Source: Cryobacterium sp. Y57 (GTDB taxonomy: Bacteria > Actinomycetota > Actinomycetes > Actinomycetales > Microbacteriaceae). Taken from it: DNA of 64,000 nucleotides. This document shows, one piece after another, positions 1 to 8,380 of the stretch. Under the pieces are notes generated by a model. It worked only from the letters and a program-made list of their open reading frames with translations. It had not been told where the DNA came from and did not search any database. The stretch's first letter is position 1, and each line of letters opens with the position of its first letter. The translations under genes and the position numbers were made by a program. The stretch spans positions 43,828 through 107,827 of the forward strand of contig NZ_PJJL01000069.1 of assembly GCF_002929505.1 (NCBI RefSeq), read 5' to 3'.

Positions 1-1148
1 GCGATATAGGCGATCTCGTCATCGTTGATCTGGATCTGCTCGTGACGCTGCAGTTCGCTCGCGATGAACACAGCGAGTTCGTAGATCATCGGATAGGCGG
101 TCTTGATCGAGCGGGTGAGCGGGTTCCGTGAGTAATCCCGCACCTGGGCGCGATCGATGAGGTTGCCTACGTGCAGCGTGAGTCGGGTGATGAAATCTTC
201 GTCGGCCAGGTCGACAAGGTATTCCTCGCTGGCCTGAGCCACGATGCGTCGCACAACTTCGAGGTCACCGGCGCAGGCGACGGTTGCGCTGATCGCGTCG
301 GTGGCCTCGTCATGTCCGGGCGTCACCACCCGGATCTGGAGAAGGAGCACGAGATAGGCGAGATCGGTGACATCCAGCACGACGCCGAAATGGGTGTCGA
401 TGAGACTGGCCAACGCCACCGTGAGGGGTGCACCGTCGGCTGGTGCGTCGTCGGCTGGTGCATCGTCGGCTCGGGCGGCGGCGCGTTTGCTCACCCGGTC
501 CACGGCGATGGCCACGTGCAGCAGAACATTATTGGTGCCGTACTCATTCACAAAATAACCCTGGGCGTTGAGCATGGCGATCAGGTCGGTCTTGAACGCA
601 CCGAGGCTGTCGGACGCGAATTCCTTCTGGATCGCCGCGAGTTCGAGAAAACCACGGGCGAACTCCTCCCGGAACATCCGGCTGATCAGATGGCGCCGGT
701 CGGTTTCGGATCCGAGGAGGGTCACCCTGCTGCCGTGGCGAGCCAGGGAGAGTCCCGTGCCTGGCAGCAGTGCGCGCACTCGGGATAGATCGGCCTCGAC
801 GGTAGAGTCGCTCACGAACGTGTCGGCCGCGAGCTCATAGACATCGAGGCCTTCGGCCGAGTCGATGACGCGACGAACCAGCTGGTACAGACGGCGCTGC
901 GGCGTGTCGTTCTCGGGGTGCCGCCCCGGCGGTACTGCACGGAATGCCGTGTAGGCCTCGTGGTTGACACGGTAGCCGGCCGGCCCCGATTCGATCACCT
1001 CGAGCGGATCCGCCGCCGCCTTCACACTCGTGACGTAGCTGCGCACCGTGCGAGCAGTCACGCCGAGGTGTTCGCCCAGTTCACCCGCCGTGACCCAGTC
1101 CGGGGAGCGGAAGAGATAGTCGAGCATCCTCGATTGCTTGTCGCTCAT
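1..1148 (-). CDS. mtlR: PRD-domain transcriptional regulator, MtlR/BglG-type activator (C-terminus beyond window)
   Basis: Reading the minus strand from an ATG at 1148 (AAGG ribosome site 5 nt upstream) gives an open frame of 382 codons that leaves the window at base 1. Residues 1-60 form a DeoR/Mga-like winged helix (GVTARTVRSYV recognition helix), with a second helix-turn-helix around 85-150. Two PTS regulation domains follow; the second contains TRSIKTAYPMIYELAVFIAS, a family signature, and a conserved histidine in LTLHVGNLIDR. Such proteins activate PTS operons when their PRDs are phosphorylated by HPr or EIIB. The gene is divergent from the mannitol PTS operon, so it is probably that operon's activator. 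Any C-terminal EIIB/EIIA-like domains lie outside the window. MtlR is the best guess; a LicR-type name is possible. Confidence 0.85.
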   Translation of the reverse strand, partial: MSDKQSRMLDYLFRSPDWVTAGELGEHLGVTARTVRSYVTSVKAAADPLEVIESGPAGYRVNHEAYTAFRAVPPGRHPENDTPQRRLYQLVRRVIDSAEGLDVYELAADTFVSDSTVEADLSRVRALLPGTGLSLARHGSRVTLLGSETDRRHLISRMFREEFARGFLELAAIQKEFASDSLGAFKTDLIAMLNAQGYFVNEYGTNNVLLHVAIAVDRVSKRAAARADDAPADDAPADGAPLTVALASLIDTHFGVVLDVTDLAYLVLLLQIRVVTPGHDEATDAISATVACAGDLEVVRRIVAQASEEYLVDLADEDFITRLTLHVGNLIDRAQVRDYSRNPLTRSIKTAYPMIYELAVFIASELQRHEQIQINDDEIAYI

Positions 1149-1172
1149 TGTGCCTTGTTCTGTGCCTTGTTC
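1149..1172. repeat. 12-bp tandem direct repeat in the mtlR/PTS intergenic region
   Basis: TGTGCCTTGTTC occurs twice head to tail immediately upstream of the mtlR start codon. Because it spans the mtlR ribosome-binding site, the site AAGGCACA is duplicated. It may be a regulatory duplication or simple slippage. Confidence 0.6.
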
Positions 1173-1224
1173 TCTGTCGTACGCGGTCCCAACACCTTGA
1201 TCTTATCCGCCGAACCCGAGCTTT

Positions 1225-1260
1225 TCCGGGGGTGCGGAAACGAGTCTGGTGGCCCCCGGA
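1225..1260. promoter_or_regulatory. Candidate operator: 8-bp inverted repeat in mtlR/PTS intergenic region
   Basis: TCCGGGGG at 1225-1232 is perfectly repeated in inverted form as CCCCCGGA at 1253-1260, with a 20-nt spacer. It lies about 60 nt upstream of the first PTS gene, where an MtlR-type activator could bind. No protein assignment can be made from sequence alone. Confidence 0.35.
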
Positions 1261-1319
1261 CGAGGTGCCCGGCAGAATTTATTGAGCGTGTTGTGCGTCG
1301 ACGACGAAAGGGTAAACCG

Positions 1320-1631
1320 ATGAGGATTCATATTGTGTGTGGCGCCGGTGCGTCCAGCACGTTCGTGGCGGTGCGGCTGCGCAAGAGCGCGGCGGCCCGA
1401 GGCATTGCGGCTCAGGTGACCGCCGGAAGCGAATCAGATCTGGCGAGCATGCTGCCGGTCATCGATGTGCTTCTTGTGGGTCCGCATCTGGAAGCGCTGT
1501 TCGCCCGGATCCAGCAGCAGGCCGCAGCGGCCGGCGTGCAGGCCAGCCTGATGTCCCCGACGGTCTTCACCGCCCGCGATGGCGAAGAGGCCCTCGACCT
1601 GGTCCTCGTGATCGCCGGCACCCGTTCATGA
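1320..1631 (+). CDS. Stand-alone PTS IIB domain protein (lactose/cellobiose type)
   Basis: A 103-aa cytosolic IIB-like protein. Its N-terminus MRIHIVCGAGASS carries the phosphocysteine (Cys7) and P-loop typical of lactose/cellobiose-type IIB domains. The start is the ATG at 1320, with GAAAGG 10 nt upstream. The frame stays open upstream to 918, but that part overlaps mtlR and has no coding character. It is the first gene of the mannitol operon, yet MtlA already has a fused IIB and no cognate IIC lies nearby. It may therefore signal phosphorylation state to MtlR or serve an unlinked permease; both ideas are inference. Confidence 0.8.
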   Translation: MRIHIVCGAGASSTFVAVRLRKSAAARGIAAQVTAGSESDLASMLPVIDVLLVGPHLEALFARIQQQAAAAGVQASLMSPTVFTARDGEEALDLVLVIAGTRS

Positions 1632-1684
1632 CGCGGGGAAACCAACCCATGCTGCACCACTCAGACGCAACGAAAGGCACCGCA

Positions 1685-1951
1685 ATGCTCGAACGAACGG
1701 TTCTCATCGGCTCGACCAACGGACTGCACGCCCGTCCGGCGAAACTCTTCAGCCAGGCCGCCGCGGCAGCGGGTATTCCCGTCACGCTCACCAAGACCGG
1801 CGGCAAGACCGTGAACGCCGCGAGCATCCTCGGCGTCATCTCCCTCGGCATCGGCCACGGCGACGAGGTCACCCTTGCGGCCGATGGTGACACGGCCGAG
1901 ACTCTCCTCGACGAGCTGGCCCGGCTGCTGCTCATCGACCACGACGCTTAA
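1685..1951 (+). CDS. ptsH: Phosphocarrier protein HPr
   Basis: An 88-aa protein of exact HPr length. GLHARPA places the phosphorylated histidine at residue 15, and ASILGVISLG at 46-55 carries the regulatory-serine region (Ser47). HPr takes phosphate from Enzyme I and passes it to IIA domains. The ATG at 1685 is preceded by GAAAGG; an in-frame ATG at 1650 would add residues the family lacks. It sits 53 bp after the IIB gene and 10 bp before Enzyme I, so it is part of the same transcript. Having HPr and EI inside a sugar-specific operon is notable and suggests mannitol-responsive expression of the general PTS proteins. Confidence 0.95.
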   Translation: MLERTVLIGSTNGLHARPAKLFSQAAAAAGIPVTLTKTGGKTVNAASILGVISLGIGHGDEVTLAADGDTAETLLDELARLLLIDHDA

Positions 1952-1961
1952 GGAATCCGTT

Positions 1962-3677
1962 ATGGAACTGCAGGGAATCGGAATCGGCCAGGGTGTCGTC
2001 GTGGGCCGTGTCGTGCGCATGCCCGACCCGCTGCCCGACCCCGTCGCCGCGCCCAGCGCGCTGACCCCGGCGGAAGAGGGCGTCCGGGTCGCCGCAGCCC
2101 TCAGCGCCGTCGCCGCCGACCTCCTCGCCCGCGCAGCGCGGGCCGGCGGAGTGGCCGGCGAGGTGCTCGAGGCCCAGTCCATGATGGCCGAGGACCCCAG
2201 CCTCGTTGACGACGTCACGCTGCGGCTCGCCGCCGGCGCGACTGCCGAGCGAGCGGTCTTCGAAGCCTTCGCGGCCTTTCGCGACATGCTGACCGGGCTC
2301 GGCGGCTACCTGGCCGAGCGAGCGGGCGACCTCGACGACGTCTCCCAGCGAGTAGTCGCGCGTCTTTTCGGAGTCTCGGCGCCCGGGGTACCCGACCGGG
2401 GACATCCGTTCATTCTCGTGGCTCGCGACCTGGCTCCGGCCGACACCGCCACCCTCGACCTGAGCCAGGTGCTCGGCCTCATCACCCTCGACGGTGGTCC
2501 CACCTCGCACACCGCGATTTTGGCACGCGAGAAGTCAATCGTGGCTATTGTGCGCACGAACGGTGCGGGTGACCTCACCGATGGCGACGAGGTCATTCTC
2601 GACGCCGCGAACAACCTGGTGATCACCTCCCCCCGTGCCGATCAACTCGTTGAGGCGCACGCCCGTGTGGCTGCTCGGGCTGCCCGCGCGCTCGCGCCGC
2701 TGTCGCCGGGCCGCCTCGCAGACGGCACCCCCATTCCACTGCTGTCGAACCTCGGGTCGGCCGATGGAGCGGCTTCGGCGCTCGCCCTCGGCGCGGAGGG
2801 CGTTGGCCTGTTCCGCACCGAATTCCTGTTTCTCGACGCCGCCACCGCACCGACCGTGGCCGAGCAGCGCGCCGAATACGAGCGGATGCTGCGCGCCTTC
2901 CCCGGCAAGAAGGTCGTCGTGCGGGCGTTGGATGCCGGGGCGGACAAGCCGCTGGCCTTCCTCAACAACGCCCGCGAAGAAAACCCGGCCCTCGGCCTGC
3001 GGGGACTGCGCGCGCTGCGCGCATCCGAACAGATTTTGCGCGACCAACTGGAAGCGCTCGCCCAGGCGGACGCCGCCACCGACGCTGACCTGTGGGTGAT
3101 GGCCCCCATGGTCGCCACCGTCGAAGAGACCCGCTACTTTGTGGCACTCGCGCGCGAGCTCGGGCTCAAGACCGCCGGGGTGATGATCGAGATCCCCGCC
3201 GCCGCTCTTCTCGCCGATCGTATTCTGCAGCATGCCGACTTCGCCTCGATCGGCACGAACGACCTCACCCAGTACACGCTCGCGGCCGACCGCCTGCTCG
3301 GCTCTGTGGCCGCCTTCCAAGACCCCTGGAACCCTGCTGTACTGCGCCTGGTGGCCGAGGTCGGTGCCGCCGGTGCCGCGCTCGGCAAGCCCGTCGGCGT
3401 GTGCGGTGAGGCCGCCGCGGATCCGCTGCTCGCCGTGGTGCTCGTCGGCCTGGGCGCAACGAGCCTCTCGATGTCAGCCTCGGCCCTCGCCGACGTGCGA
3501 ACGGTCCTGGCGGACTTCACCAGTGAGCAGGCCCGGTTGTTGGCCGAGCTTGCCCTCGCAGCCGAGGATGCGGCATCCGCCCGCGAAGTGGTCACGACCC
3601 AGGCTGCCAAATTTCTTGATTCATCTTCTCGTTGTGAACCTTCCCTTACAGCACACCCTAGAAAGGTACTGAAATGA
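1962..3677 (+). CDS. ptsI: PTS Enzyme I (phosphoenolpyruvate-protein phosphotransferase)
   Basis: 571 aa, full family length. It autophosphorylates with PEP and transfers phosphate to HPr. The N-terminal HPr-binding and phosphohistidine domain contains GGPTSHTAILAR with active-site His183. The C-terminal PEP-binding barrel shows GLFRTEFLF, GTNDLTQYTLAADR and PVGVCGEAAADP with the catalytic cysteine. The start is ATG 1962, matching the family N-terminus (LQGIGIGQG); the frame continues upstream into ptsH but is not needed. Its stop overlaps the mtlA start by four bases, so translation is coupled. The last 20 residues (SSRCEPSLTAHPRKVLK) look like a non-conserved tail. Confidence 0.95.
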   Translation: MELQGIGIGQGVVVGRVVRMPDPLPDPVAAPSALTPAEEGVRVAAALSAVAADLLARAARAGGVAGEVLEAQSMMAEDPSLVDDVTLRLAAGATAERAVFEAFAAFRDMLTGLGGYLAERAGDLDDVSQRVVARLFGVSAPGVPDRGHPFILVARDLAPADTATLDLSQVLGLITLDGGPTSHTAILAREKSIVAIVRTNGAGDLTDGDEVILDAANNLVITSPRADQLVEAHARVAARAARALAPLSPGRLADGTPIPLLSNLGSADGAASALALGAEGVGLFRTEFLFLDAATAPTVAEQRAEYERMLRAFPGKKVVVRALDAGADKPLAFLNNAREENPALGLRGLRALRASEQILRDQLEALAQADAATDADLWVMAPMVATVEETRYFVALARELGLKTAGVMIEIPAAALLADRILQHADFASIGTNDLTQYTLAADRLLGSVAAFQDPWNPAVLRLVAEVGAAGAALGKPVGVCGEAAADPLLAVVLVGLGATSLSMSASALADVRTVLADFTSEQARLLAELALAAEDAASAREVVTTQAAKFLDSSSRCEPSLTAHPRKVLK

Positions 3678-5164
3678 CGACGACGTCAGCCGACACCAAG
3701 CGCACGGGCACTCGCGTGCACGTGCAACGCTTTGGCACATTCCTCAGCGGAATGGTCATGCCCAACATTCCCGCCTTCATCGCGTGGGGACTGATCACCG
3801 CGCTGTTCATCCCCACCGGATGGACCCCCAACGAGACGTTCGCAACCCTCGTCGACCCGATGATCATCTACATGCTGCCGCTATTGATCGCCAACACGGG
3901 TGGCCGCATGATCTATGACACCCGCGGTGGCGTGATCGCCACGATCGCCACGATGGGTGTGATCGTCGGCAGCAGCATACCGATGTTCATCGGAGCCATG
4001 ATCGTAGGTCCGCTCGCCGCCTACCTCCTCAAGAAGGTCGACAGCATCTGGGAGGGCAAGATCAAGGCCGGCTTCGAGATGCTCGTGAACAACTTCACGG
4101 CGGGAATCCTCGGCGCCATCCTCGCCCTCGGCGCGTTCGTCGGCATCGCTCCGCTCGTGACCGGGCTGAGCAAACTGCTCGAAACCGGTGTCGACTTTTT
4201 GATCGCCAACGGATTGCTGCCCCTCGCGAGCATCCTGATCGAACCGGGCAAGGTACTCTTCCTCAATAACGCCATCAACCATGGCGTGCTCACCCCGCTC
4301 GGCGTGCAGCAGGTATCCGACACCGGCAAATCGATCCTGTTCCTGCTCGAAGCCAACCCTGGTCCCGGACTGGGAATCCTGCTCGCGTTCACAATCTTTG
4401 GAACCGGCATCGCCCGGGCCAGTGCGCCCGGCGCGATCATCATCCAGTTCCTCGGCGGCATCCACGAGATCTACTTCCCCTACGTGCTCATGAAGCCGAT
4501 CCTCATTCTGGCCGCCATTGGCGGCGGTATGACCGGTGTGGCCATCAACGTGGCGTTCGCCACCGGCCTGCGTGCTCCCGCCTCGCCCGGCAGCATCTTC
4601 GCCGTGCTCTTCCAGACGTCGCCGGACAGCTACATCGGCGTCATCCTGTCGGTCATCGGTGCGGCAGCGGTCTCCTTCCTGATCGCCGCCGTCATCCTGC
4701 GCGCCGGCCGTCGCCGTGACCTCGCTGATGGTGCCGGCCTCGACCTGACCGCCGCCGTGGCGAAGACCCAGGCCAACAAGGGCAAATCCAGTTCGGTGCT
4801 CGGCAACCTCGTCGGCTCCACCGCAACGGATGCCGCAGCCGGCGGCACCGCCCCCACCCGCGATTTCCGCAACATCGTGTTCGCCTGCGACGCCGGAATG
4901 GGCTCGAGTGCGATGGGCGCCTCCGTGCTGCGCAACAAGATCAAGAAGGCCGGCATCGTGGGAATCACGGTGACCAACCAGGCCATCGCCAACCTCGACG
5001 GCAGCGCCGACCTCGTGATCACGCACCAGGATCTGACCGACCGTGCGCGGGCCAAGTCACCCGACTCCGTGCATGTCTCCGTCGACAACTTCATGAACAG
5101 CCCGAAGTACGACGAAGTCGTGGGCATGCTGGAGCACCAGACCAACGAAGGAGTCATCTCATGA
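3674..5164 (+). CDS. mtlA: Mannitol-specific PTS permease, IICB
   Basis: A 496-aa integral membrane permease that imports D-mannitol and phosphorylates it to mannitol 1-phosphate. Residues 20-350 are the multi-span IIC domain (GTFLSGMVMPNIPAFIAWG, NNAINHGVLTPLG, GGIHEIYFPYVLM, the last close to the GxHE substrate-site motif). After a flexible linker, the IIB domain begins near 398 with NIVFACDAGMGSSAMGA; Cys405 is the phosphorylated residue. There is no fused IIA: that function is the next gene, as in Gram-positive mannitol operons. The start overlaps the ptsI stop, and the stop overlaps the mtlF start (ATGA). Confidence 0.95.
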   Translation: MTTTSADTKRTGTRVHVQRFGTFLSGMVMPNIPAFIAWGLITALFIPTGWTPNETFATLVDPMIIYMLPLLIANTGGRMIYDTRGGVIATIATMGVIVGSSIPMFIGAMIVGPLAAYLLKKVDSIWEGKIKAGFEMLVNNFTAGILGAILALGAFVGIAPLVTGLSKLLETGVDFLIANGLLPLASILIEPGKVLFLNNAINHGVLTPLGVQQVSDTGKSILFLLEANPGPGLGILLAFTIFGTGIARASAPGAIIIQFLGGIHEIYFPYVLMKPILILAAIGGGMTGVAINVAFATGLRAPASPGSIFAVLFQTSPDSYIGVILSVIGAAAVSFLIAAVILRAGRRRDLADGAGLDLTAAVAKTQANKGKSSSVLGNLVGSTATDAAAGGTAPTRDFRNIVFACDAGMGSSAMGASVLRNKIKKAGIVGITVTNQAIANLDGSADLVITHQDLTDRARAKSPDSVHVSVDNFMNSPKYDEVVGMLEHQTNEGVIS

Positions 5165-5598
5165 GCCAGATCCTCGAACCCCGTAACCTGATTGCCCGCG
5201 GTACGGCCCGCACGCGCGACGAGGCGATTCGCGAGGCCGGCGGCCTGCTCGTGGCGTCCGGCGCTGTGAGCGACGACTACGTGGCGTCCATGTTCGAGCG
5301 CGAAGCATCCGTTTCGACGTACATGGGCAACTTCCTGGCCATCCCGCATGGCACGAACGACGCGAAGGAGTCCATCCTGCGCTCCGCCCTATCGCTCGTG
5401 CGCTATGCCGAACCGATCGATTGGAACGGTCAGCCGGTGCGCTTCGCCGTGGGCATCGCGGGGCTCAACAACGAGCACCTCGAGATTCTCTCCAAGATCG
5501 CCATCGTGTTCTCCGACGAAGACGAGGTGGCCAAACTCTTCGACGCCGGCACGGCCGAAGAGATCTACGCCCTGCTCGAAGAGGTCAACGCAGAATGA
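5161..5598 (+). CDS. mtlF: Mannitol-specific PTS IIA component
   Basis: A 145-aa cytosolic IIA protein that relays phosphate from HPr to the MtlA IIB cysteine. [12 protein letters not shown] contains active-site His63, and VRFAVGIAG plus [12 protein letters not shown] are typical of the fructose/mannitol IIA fold. It overlaps mtlA and mtlD by four bases on each side, so mtlA-mtlF-mtlD are translationally coupled. Confidence 0.95.
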   Translation: MSQILEPRNLIARGTARTRDEAIREAGGLLVASGAVSDDYVASMFEREASVSTYMGNFLAIPHGTNDAKESILRSALSLVRYAEPIDWNGQPVRFAVGIAGLNNEHLEILSKIAIVFSDEDEVAKLFDAGTAEEIYALLEEVNAE

Positions 5599-6743
5599 AG
5601 GCTATTCACTTCGGCGCGGGCAACATCGGGCGCGGCTTTGTCGGACTCCTGCTGCACGAAGCGGGGTACGAGGTGGTCTTCGCCGACGTGAATTCGACCC
5701 TCATCGACGCGCTGCACGCCGCACCCAGCTATGAGGTGCACGAGAAGGGGGAGGGGGCCCGCCAGCACACGGTGACGGGGTTCCGCGCCATCAACAGCGC
5801 CACCGACAGCGACGCGTTGATCGAGGAGATCGCCACGGCCGACATCGTGACGACGGCCGTCGGACCGAACATCCTCAAGTTCGTCGCCCCGCTCATCGCG
5901 GCGGGGCTGGCTCGCCGGGCCGTGTCGCTGCCGCCGCTGGCCGTGATGGCGTGCGAGAACGCCATCAACGCCACCGACCTTCTCGCCGAGCACGTGCACA
6001 GCCACGTGACCGGTGCCGACTGGCCGGCCGTCTCGGCGCGCGCCGCCTTCGCGAATACGGCCGTCGACCGCATCGTGCCCAATCAGGCGGCGGATGCGGG
6101 CCTGACGGTGACGGTGGAGGCCTTCTACGAGTGGGTCATCGAGCGCGGCGCATTCGGCGATGCGGTTCCGGTCATTCCGGGAGCCACATTCGTGGACAAC
6201 CTCCTGCCCTATATCGAGCGCAAGCTCTTCACGGTGAACACCGGGCACGCCACCATCGCCTACCTCGGCAGCCGGGCCGGCGTCCGTACGATCGCCGAGG
6301 CGCTTGACGTGCCGGCTGTCGTGCTCACCGCCCGCGCCGTGCTCGAAGAGACATCGGCGCTGCTCGTTGCCAAGCACGGACTCGACGAAGCAGCCCAGCG
6401 CGCCTACCGTGAGAAGATTCTCGTTCGGTTCAGTAATCCGGCCCTGCTCGACACCGTCGAACGAGTGGGCCGCCAGCCGCTGCGCAAGCTCAGCCGCAAC
6501 GAACGGTTCATCGGCCCGGCCGCGGAATTGATCGAATCGGGCCTCATGCCCGAGGCGCTTGTGGGCGCCATCGGTGCGGTGCTGCGCTTTGACGTTGCGG
6601 CCGACGAGCAGAGTGTCGAGCTGCAACGGATGCTCCGAGTCGAAAGCGCAGAGCAGGTGGTTCTGCAGGTCTGCGGGCTCGATGCGGCGCATCCACTTTT
6701 CGCCTTGGTCGTGCGTGAAGTACGACGCGCGCAGGGATTATAG
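5595..6743 (+). CDS. mtlD: Mannitol-1-phosphate 5-dehydrogenase
   Basis: 382 aa, the same length as the classical enzyme. It oxidises mannitol 1-phosphate to fructose 6-phosphate with NAD+, feeding glycolysis. The Rossmann motif [10 protein letters not shown] is at residues 5-14; [13 protein letters not shown] and the C-terminal long-chain dehydrogenase helical domain ([11 protein letters not shown]) follow. The ATG at 5595 overlaps the mtlF stop. It is the last gene of the operon. No strong U-tract terminator follows; the 126-bp gap to infA holds the infA promoter. Confidence 0.95.
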   Translation: MKAIHFGAGNIGRGFVGLLLHEAGYEVVFADVNSTLIDALHAAPSYEVHEKGEGARQHTVTGFRAINSATDSDALIEEIATADIVTTAVGPNILKFVAPLIAAGLARRAVSLPPLAVMACENAINATDLLAEHVHSHVTGADWPAVSARAAFANTAVDRIVPNQAADAGLTVTVEAFYEWVIERGAFGDAVPVIPGATFVDNLLPYIERKLFTVNTGHATIAYLGSRAGVRTIAEALDVPAVVLTARAVLEETSALLVAKHGLDEAAQRAYREKILVRFSNPALLDTVERVGRQPLRKLSRNERFIGPAAELIESGLMPEALVGAIGAVLRFDVAADEQSVELQRMLRVESAEQVVLQVCGLDAAHPLFALVVREVRRAQGL

Positions 6744-6754
6744 GGCTGAATTGC

Positions 6755-6784
6755 CAAAAGGCAATCTCATACCATAAGATTGAC
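6755..6784 (+). promoter_or_regulatory. Candidate promoter for infA operon
   Basis: TTGCCA (-35, near 6751-6757) is followed after about 18 bp by TAAGAT (-10, near 6776-6781) upstream of infA. The expected transcription start falls in GACCCTTGG, just inside a 17-nt sequence that is also found at the rplM promoter. Confidence 0.55.
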
Positions 6785-6796
6785 CCTTGGTGTCTG
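6780..6796 (+). promoter_or_regulatory. Shared 17-nt initial-transcribed motif, infA copy
   Basis: TTGACCCTTGGTGTCTG lies directly downstream of the infA -10 box. The identical sequence occurs at 15931-15947 in the same position relative to the rplM promoter. It is therefore a candidate cis element for coordinated control of ribosomal genes. Confidence 0.6.
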
Positions 6797-6822
6797 GTGT
6801 CGCCCCTTTCGGGCGTGTCCAG
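6794..6822 (+). promoter_or_regulatory. Leader hairpin upstream of infA
   Basis: CTGG (6794-6797) pairs with CCAG (6819-6822), and CGCCC (6801-6805) pairs with GGGCG (6811-6815). A symmetrical TGT/TGT internal loop separates the two stems and the apical loop is CTTTC. There is no U-run, so it is a leader structure rather than a terminator. Confidence 0.5.
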
Positions 6823-6869
6823 CATCAATCCCGCATGACCAGCAATCAATACAGAGCGACAGTGAGGGT

Positions 6870-7091
6870 ATGGCCAAAAAAGACGGTGTCATCGAAATCG
6901 AGGGCGCAGTAGTCGAAGCTCTGCCCAACGCGATGTTTCGCGTTGAGCTGTCAAACGGCCACCGAGTTCTTGCCCACATCTCGGGCAAGATGCGTCAGCA
7001 CTACATCCGCATCCTCCCGGAGGACCGCGTGATCGTCGAGTTGAGTCCTTACGATCTGACCCGTGGCCGGATCGTCTACCGCTACAAGTAA
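6870..7091 (+). CDS. infA: Translation initiation factor IF-1
   Basis: A 73-aa S1/OB-fold protein with the near-invariant start [12 protein letters not shown] and the segment [13 protein letters not shown]. It binds the 30S A-site during initiation. The start is ATG 6870, preceded by GTGAGGGT. It opens the infA-rpmJ-rpsM-rpsK-rpoA-rplQ cluster and has its own promoter and a structured 5' leader of about 85 nt. Confidence 0.98.
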   Translation: MAKKDGVIEIEGAVVEALPNAMFRVELSNGHRVLAHISGKMRQHYIRILPEDRVIVELSPYDLTRGRIVYRYK

Positions 7092-7158
7092 CGGCTGCTG
7101 TAAGTAACGGCCCGCGGCATCCCGAGGGTACGAAGACAGCGAAAAACAAGGAATCACC

Positions 7159-7272
7159 ATGAAGGTCAAGCCCAGCGTCAAAAAAATCTGTGACAAGTGC
7201 AAGGTCATCCGCCGTAACGGCAACGTGATGGTCATCTGCGAGAACCCGCGTCACAAGCAGCGCCAGGGATAA
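7159..7272 (+). CDS. rpmJ: Ribosomal protein bL36 (zinc-binding form)
   Basis: A 37-aa protein with start ATG 7159 and ribosome site AAGGAATC. It keeps the C+ zinc ribbon: Cys11, Cys14, Cys27 and His32 in CDKC...CENPRH. This is the zinc-requiring form; under zinc limitation many actinobacteria swap to a C- paralogue, which is not in this window. It lies 67 bp after infA. Confidence 0.97.
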   Translation: MKVKPSVKKICDKCKVIRRNGNVMVICENPRHKQRQG

Positions 7273-7336
7273 ATCCGTTGCGACTTGTCGCTTCGAGATT
7301 TACCTGAGTACACGCACGAAATAAGCACAGATAGAT

Positions 7337-7398
7337 AGCAGTTCCGGGAGCCCTTCGGGGTGACACCATCGGCTGGAGGCCGGTGTACAGGAGCTGTT
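7337..7398 (+). ncRNA. Candidate structured leader RNA of the rpsM segment
   Basis: The 155-nt rpmJ-rpsM gap folds by eye into a closed multi-branch element. The outer stem AGCAGTTCC (7337-7345) pairs with GGAGCTGTT (7390-7398), with two G-U pairs. Inside are CCC-TTCG-GGG (7351-7360, a stable UUCG tetraloop) and ACACC..GGC-TGGAG-GCC-GGTGT (7363-7386). No U-run follows. A ribosomal-protein autoregulatory leader is the natural hypothesis; no known family was recognised. Confidence 0.45.
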
Positions 7399-7427
7399 AC
7401 AGACCTCCATCACTAACAGGAGACACA

Positions 7428-7802
7428 ATGGCACGTCTAGCCGGCGTCGACATCCCGCGCGATAAGCGCGTGGAAGTTGCATTGACTTACATTTACGGTG
7501 TTGGCCGTACGAGGGCCCTCAAGACCCTCGCCGACACTGGAATCGACGGAAACATCCGCGTCAAGGATTTGAGCGACGACCAGCTCGTCCTTCTCCGCGA
7601 CTACGTCGAGGGTACCTTCAAGGTTGAGGGTGACCTCCGCCGTGAGGTTGCCGCTGACATCCGCCGCAAGGTTGAAATTGGCAGCTACGAGGGCATTCGC
7701 CACCGCAAGGGCCTGCCCGTTCGCGGTCAGCGCACCAAAACCAACGCTCGCACCCGCAAGGGCCCGAAGCGCACCGTAGCCGGCAAGAAGAAGGCGCGCT
7801 AG
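7428..7802 (+). CDS. rpsM: Ribosomal protein uS13
   Basis: A 124-aa head protein of the 30S subunit. [21 protein letters not shown] is the canonical N-terminus, and the basic C-terminal tail ([20 protein letters not shown]) contacts P-site tRNA. The ATG at 7428 has AACAGGAGACA in front. It follows a 155-nt structured gap and is 46 bp upstream of rpsK. Confidence 0.98.
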   Translation: MARLAGVDIPRDKRVEVALTYIYGVGRTRALKTLADTGIDGNIRVKDLSDDQLVLLRDYVEGTFKVEGDLRREVAADIRRKVEIGSYEGIRHRKGLPVRGQRTKTNARTRKGPKRTVAGKKKAR

Positions 7803-7848
7803 GCCCTCGGCCTAGCCCGCTAACGCCTTTAGGATTCAGGAGAAATTC

Positions 7849-8247
7849 ATGGCACAACCCAAGTCGGCCGTACGGAAGCCGCGTAAGAAAGAAAAGAAGA
7901 ACGTTGCTGTGGGCCAGGCCCACATCAAGAGCACCTTCAACAACACGATCGTGTCGATCACCGACACGACCGGAGCCGTCATCAGCTGGGCCTCGTCTGG
8001 CCAGGTTGGTTTCAAGGGTTCGCGCAAGTCGACCCCTTTCGCAGCTCAGCTTGCGGCCGAATCGGCCGCCCGCCAGGCGCAGGAACATGGGATGAAGAAG
8101 GTTGACGTCTTCGTCAAGGGACCCGGTTCGGGCCGCGAGACCGCGATCCGTTCGCTTCAGGCCGCTGGCCTCGAGGTCGGTTCGATCAACGACGTGACGC
8201 CCCAGGCTCACAACGGATGCCGTCCGCCGAAGCGCCGCCGCGTCTAA
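7849..8247 (+). CDS. rpsK: Ribosomal protein uS11
   Basis: A 132-aa 30S platform protein, with [20 protein letters not shown] and the conserved end [11 protein letters not shown]. The ATG at 7849 is preceded by CAGGAGAAATT. In many bacteria rpsD follows; here the next gene is rpoA, after a terminator-like hairpin and an apparent new promoter, so rpsD must be elsewhere. Confidence 0.98.
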   Translation: MAQPKSAVRKPRKKEKKNVAVGQAHIKSTFNNTIVSITDTTGAVISWASSGQVGFKGSRKSTPFAAQLAAESAARQAQEHGMKKVDVFVKGPGSGRETAIRSLQAAGLEVGSINDVTPQAHNGCRPPKRRRV

Positions 8248-8261
8248 AGCACACGCTGTCA

Positions 8262-8315
8262 TCTCGACGGGCTCGGTACTTGATTGTTACCGAGCCCCGT
8301 CGAGACTCTTTTCTT
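8262..8315 (+). terminator. Terminator/attenuator hairpin between rpsK and rpoA
   Basis: CTCGACGGGCTCGGTA (8263-8278) pairs with TACCGAGCCCCGTCGAG (8288-8304), with one bulged base, and is followed by ACTCTTTTCTTT. It probably terminates part of the transcription entering rpoA. Confidence 0.75.
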
Positions 8316-8340
8316 TCACTTTTCACTCTCTCGTCATTGC

Positions 8341-8362
8341 AAGTGTCATATAGCGGACACTT
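8341..8362 (+). promoter_or_regulatory. Inverted repeat upstream of rpoA
   Basis: AAGTGTC at 8341-8347 is inverted as GACACTT at 8356-8362, with an 8-nt centre containing ATATAG. It sits 19 nt before the rpoA start, so it could be an operator over a rpoA promoter or a small hairpin near the ribosome-binding site. Confidence 0.4.
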
Positions 8363-8380
8363 AGCCGAAAGGAATCAACA

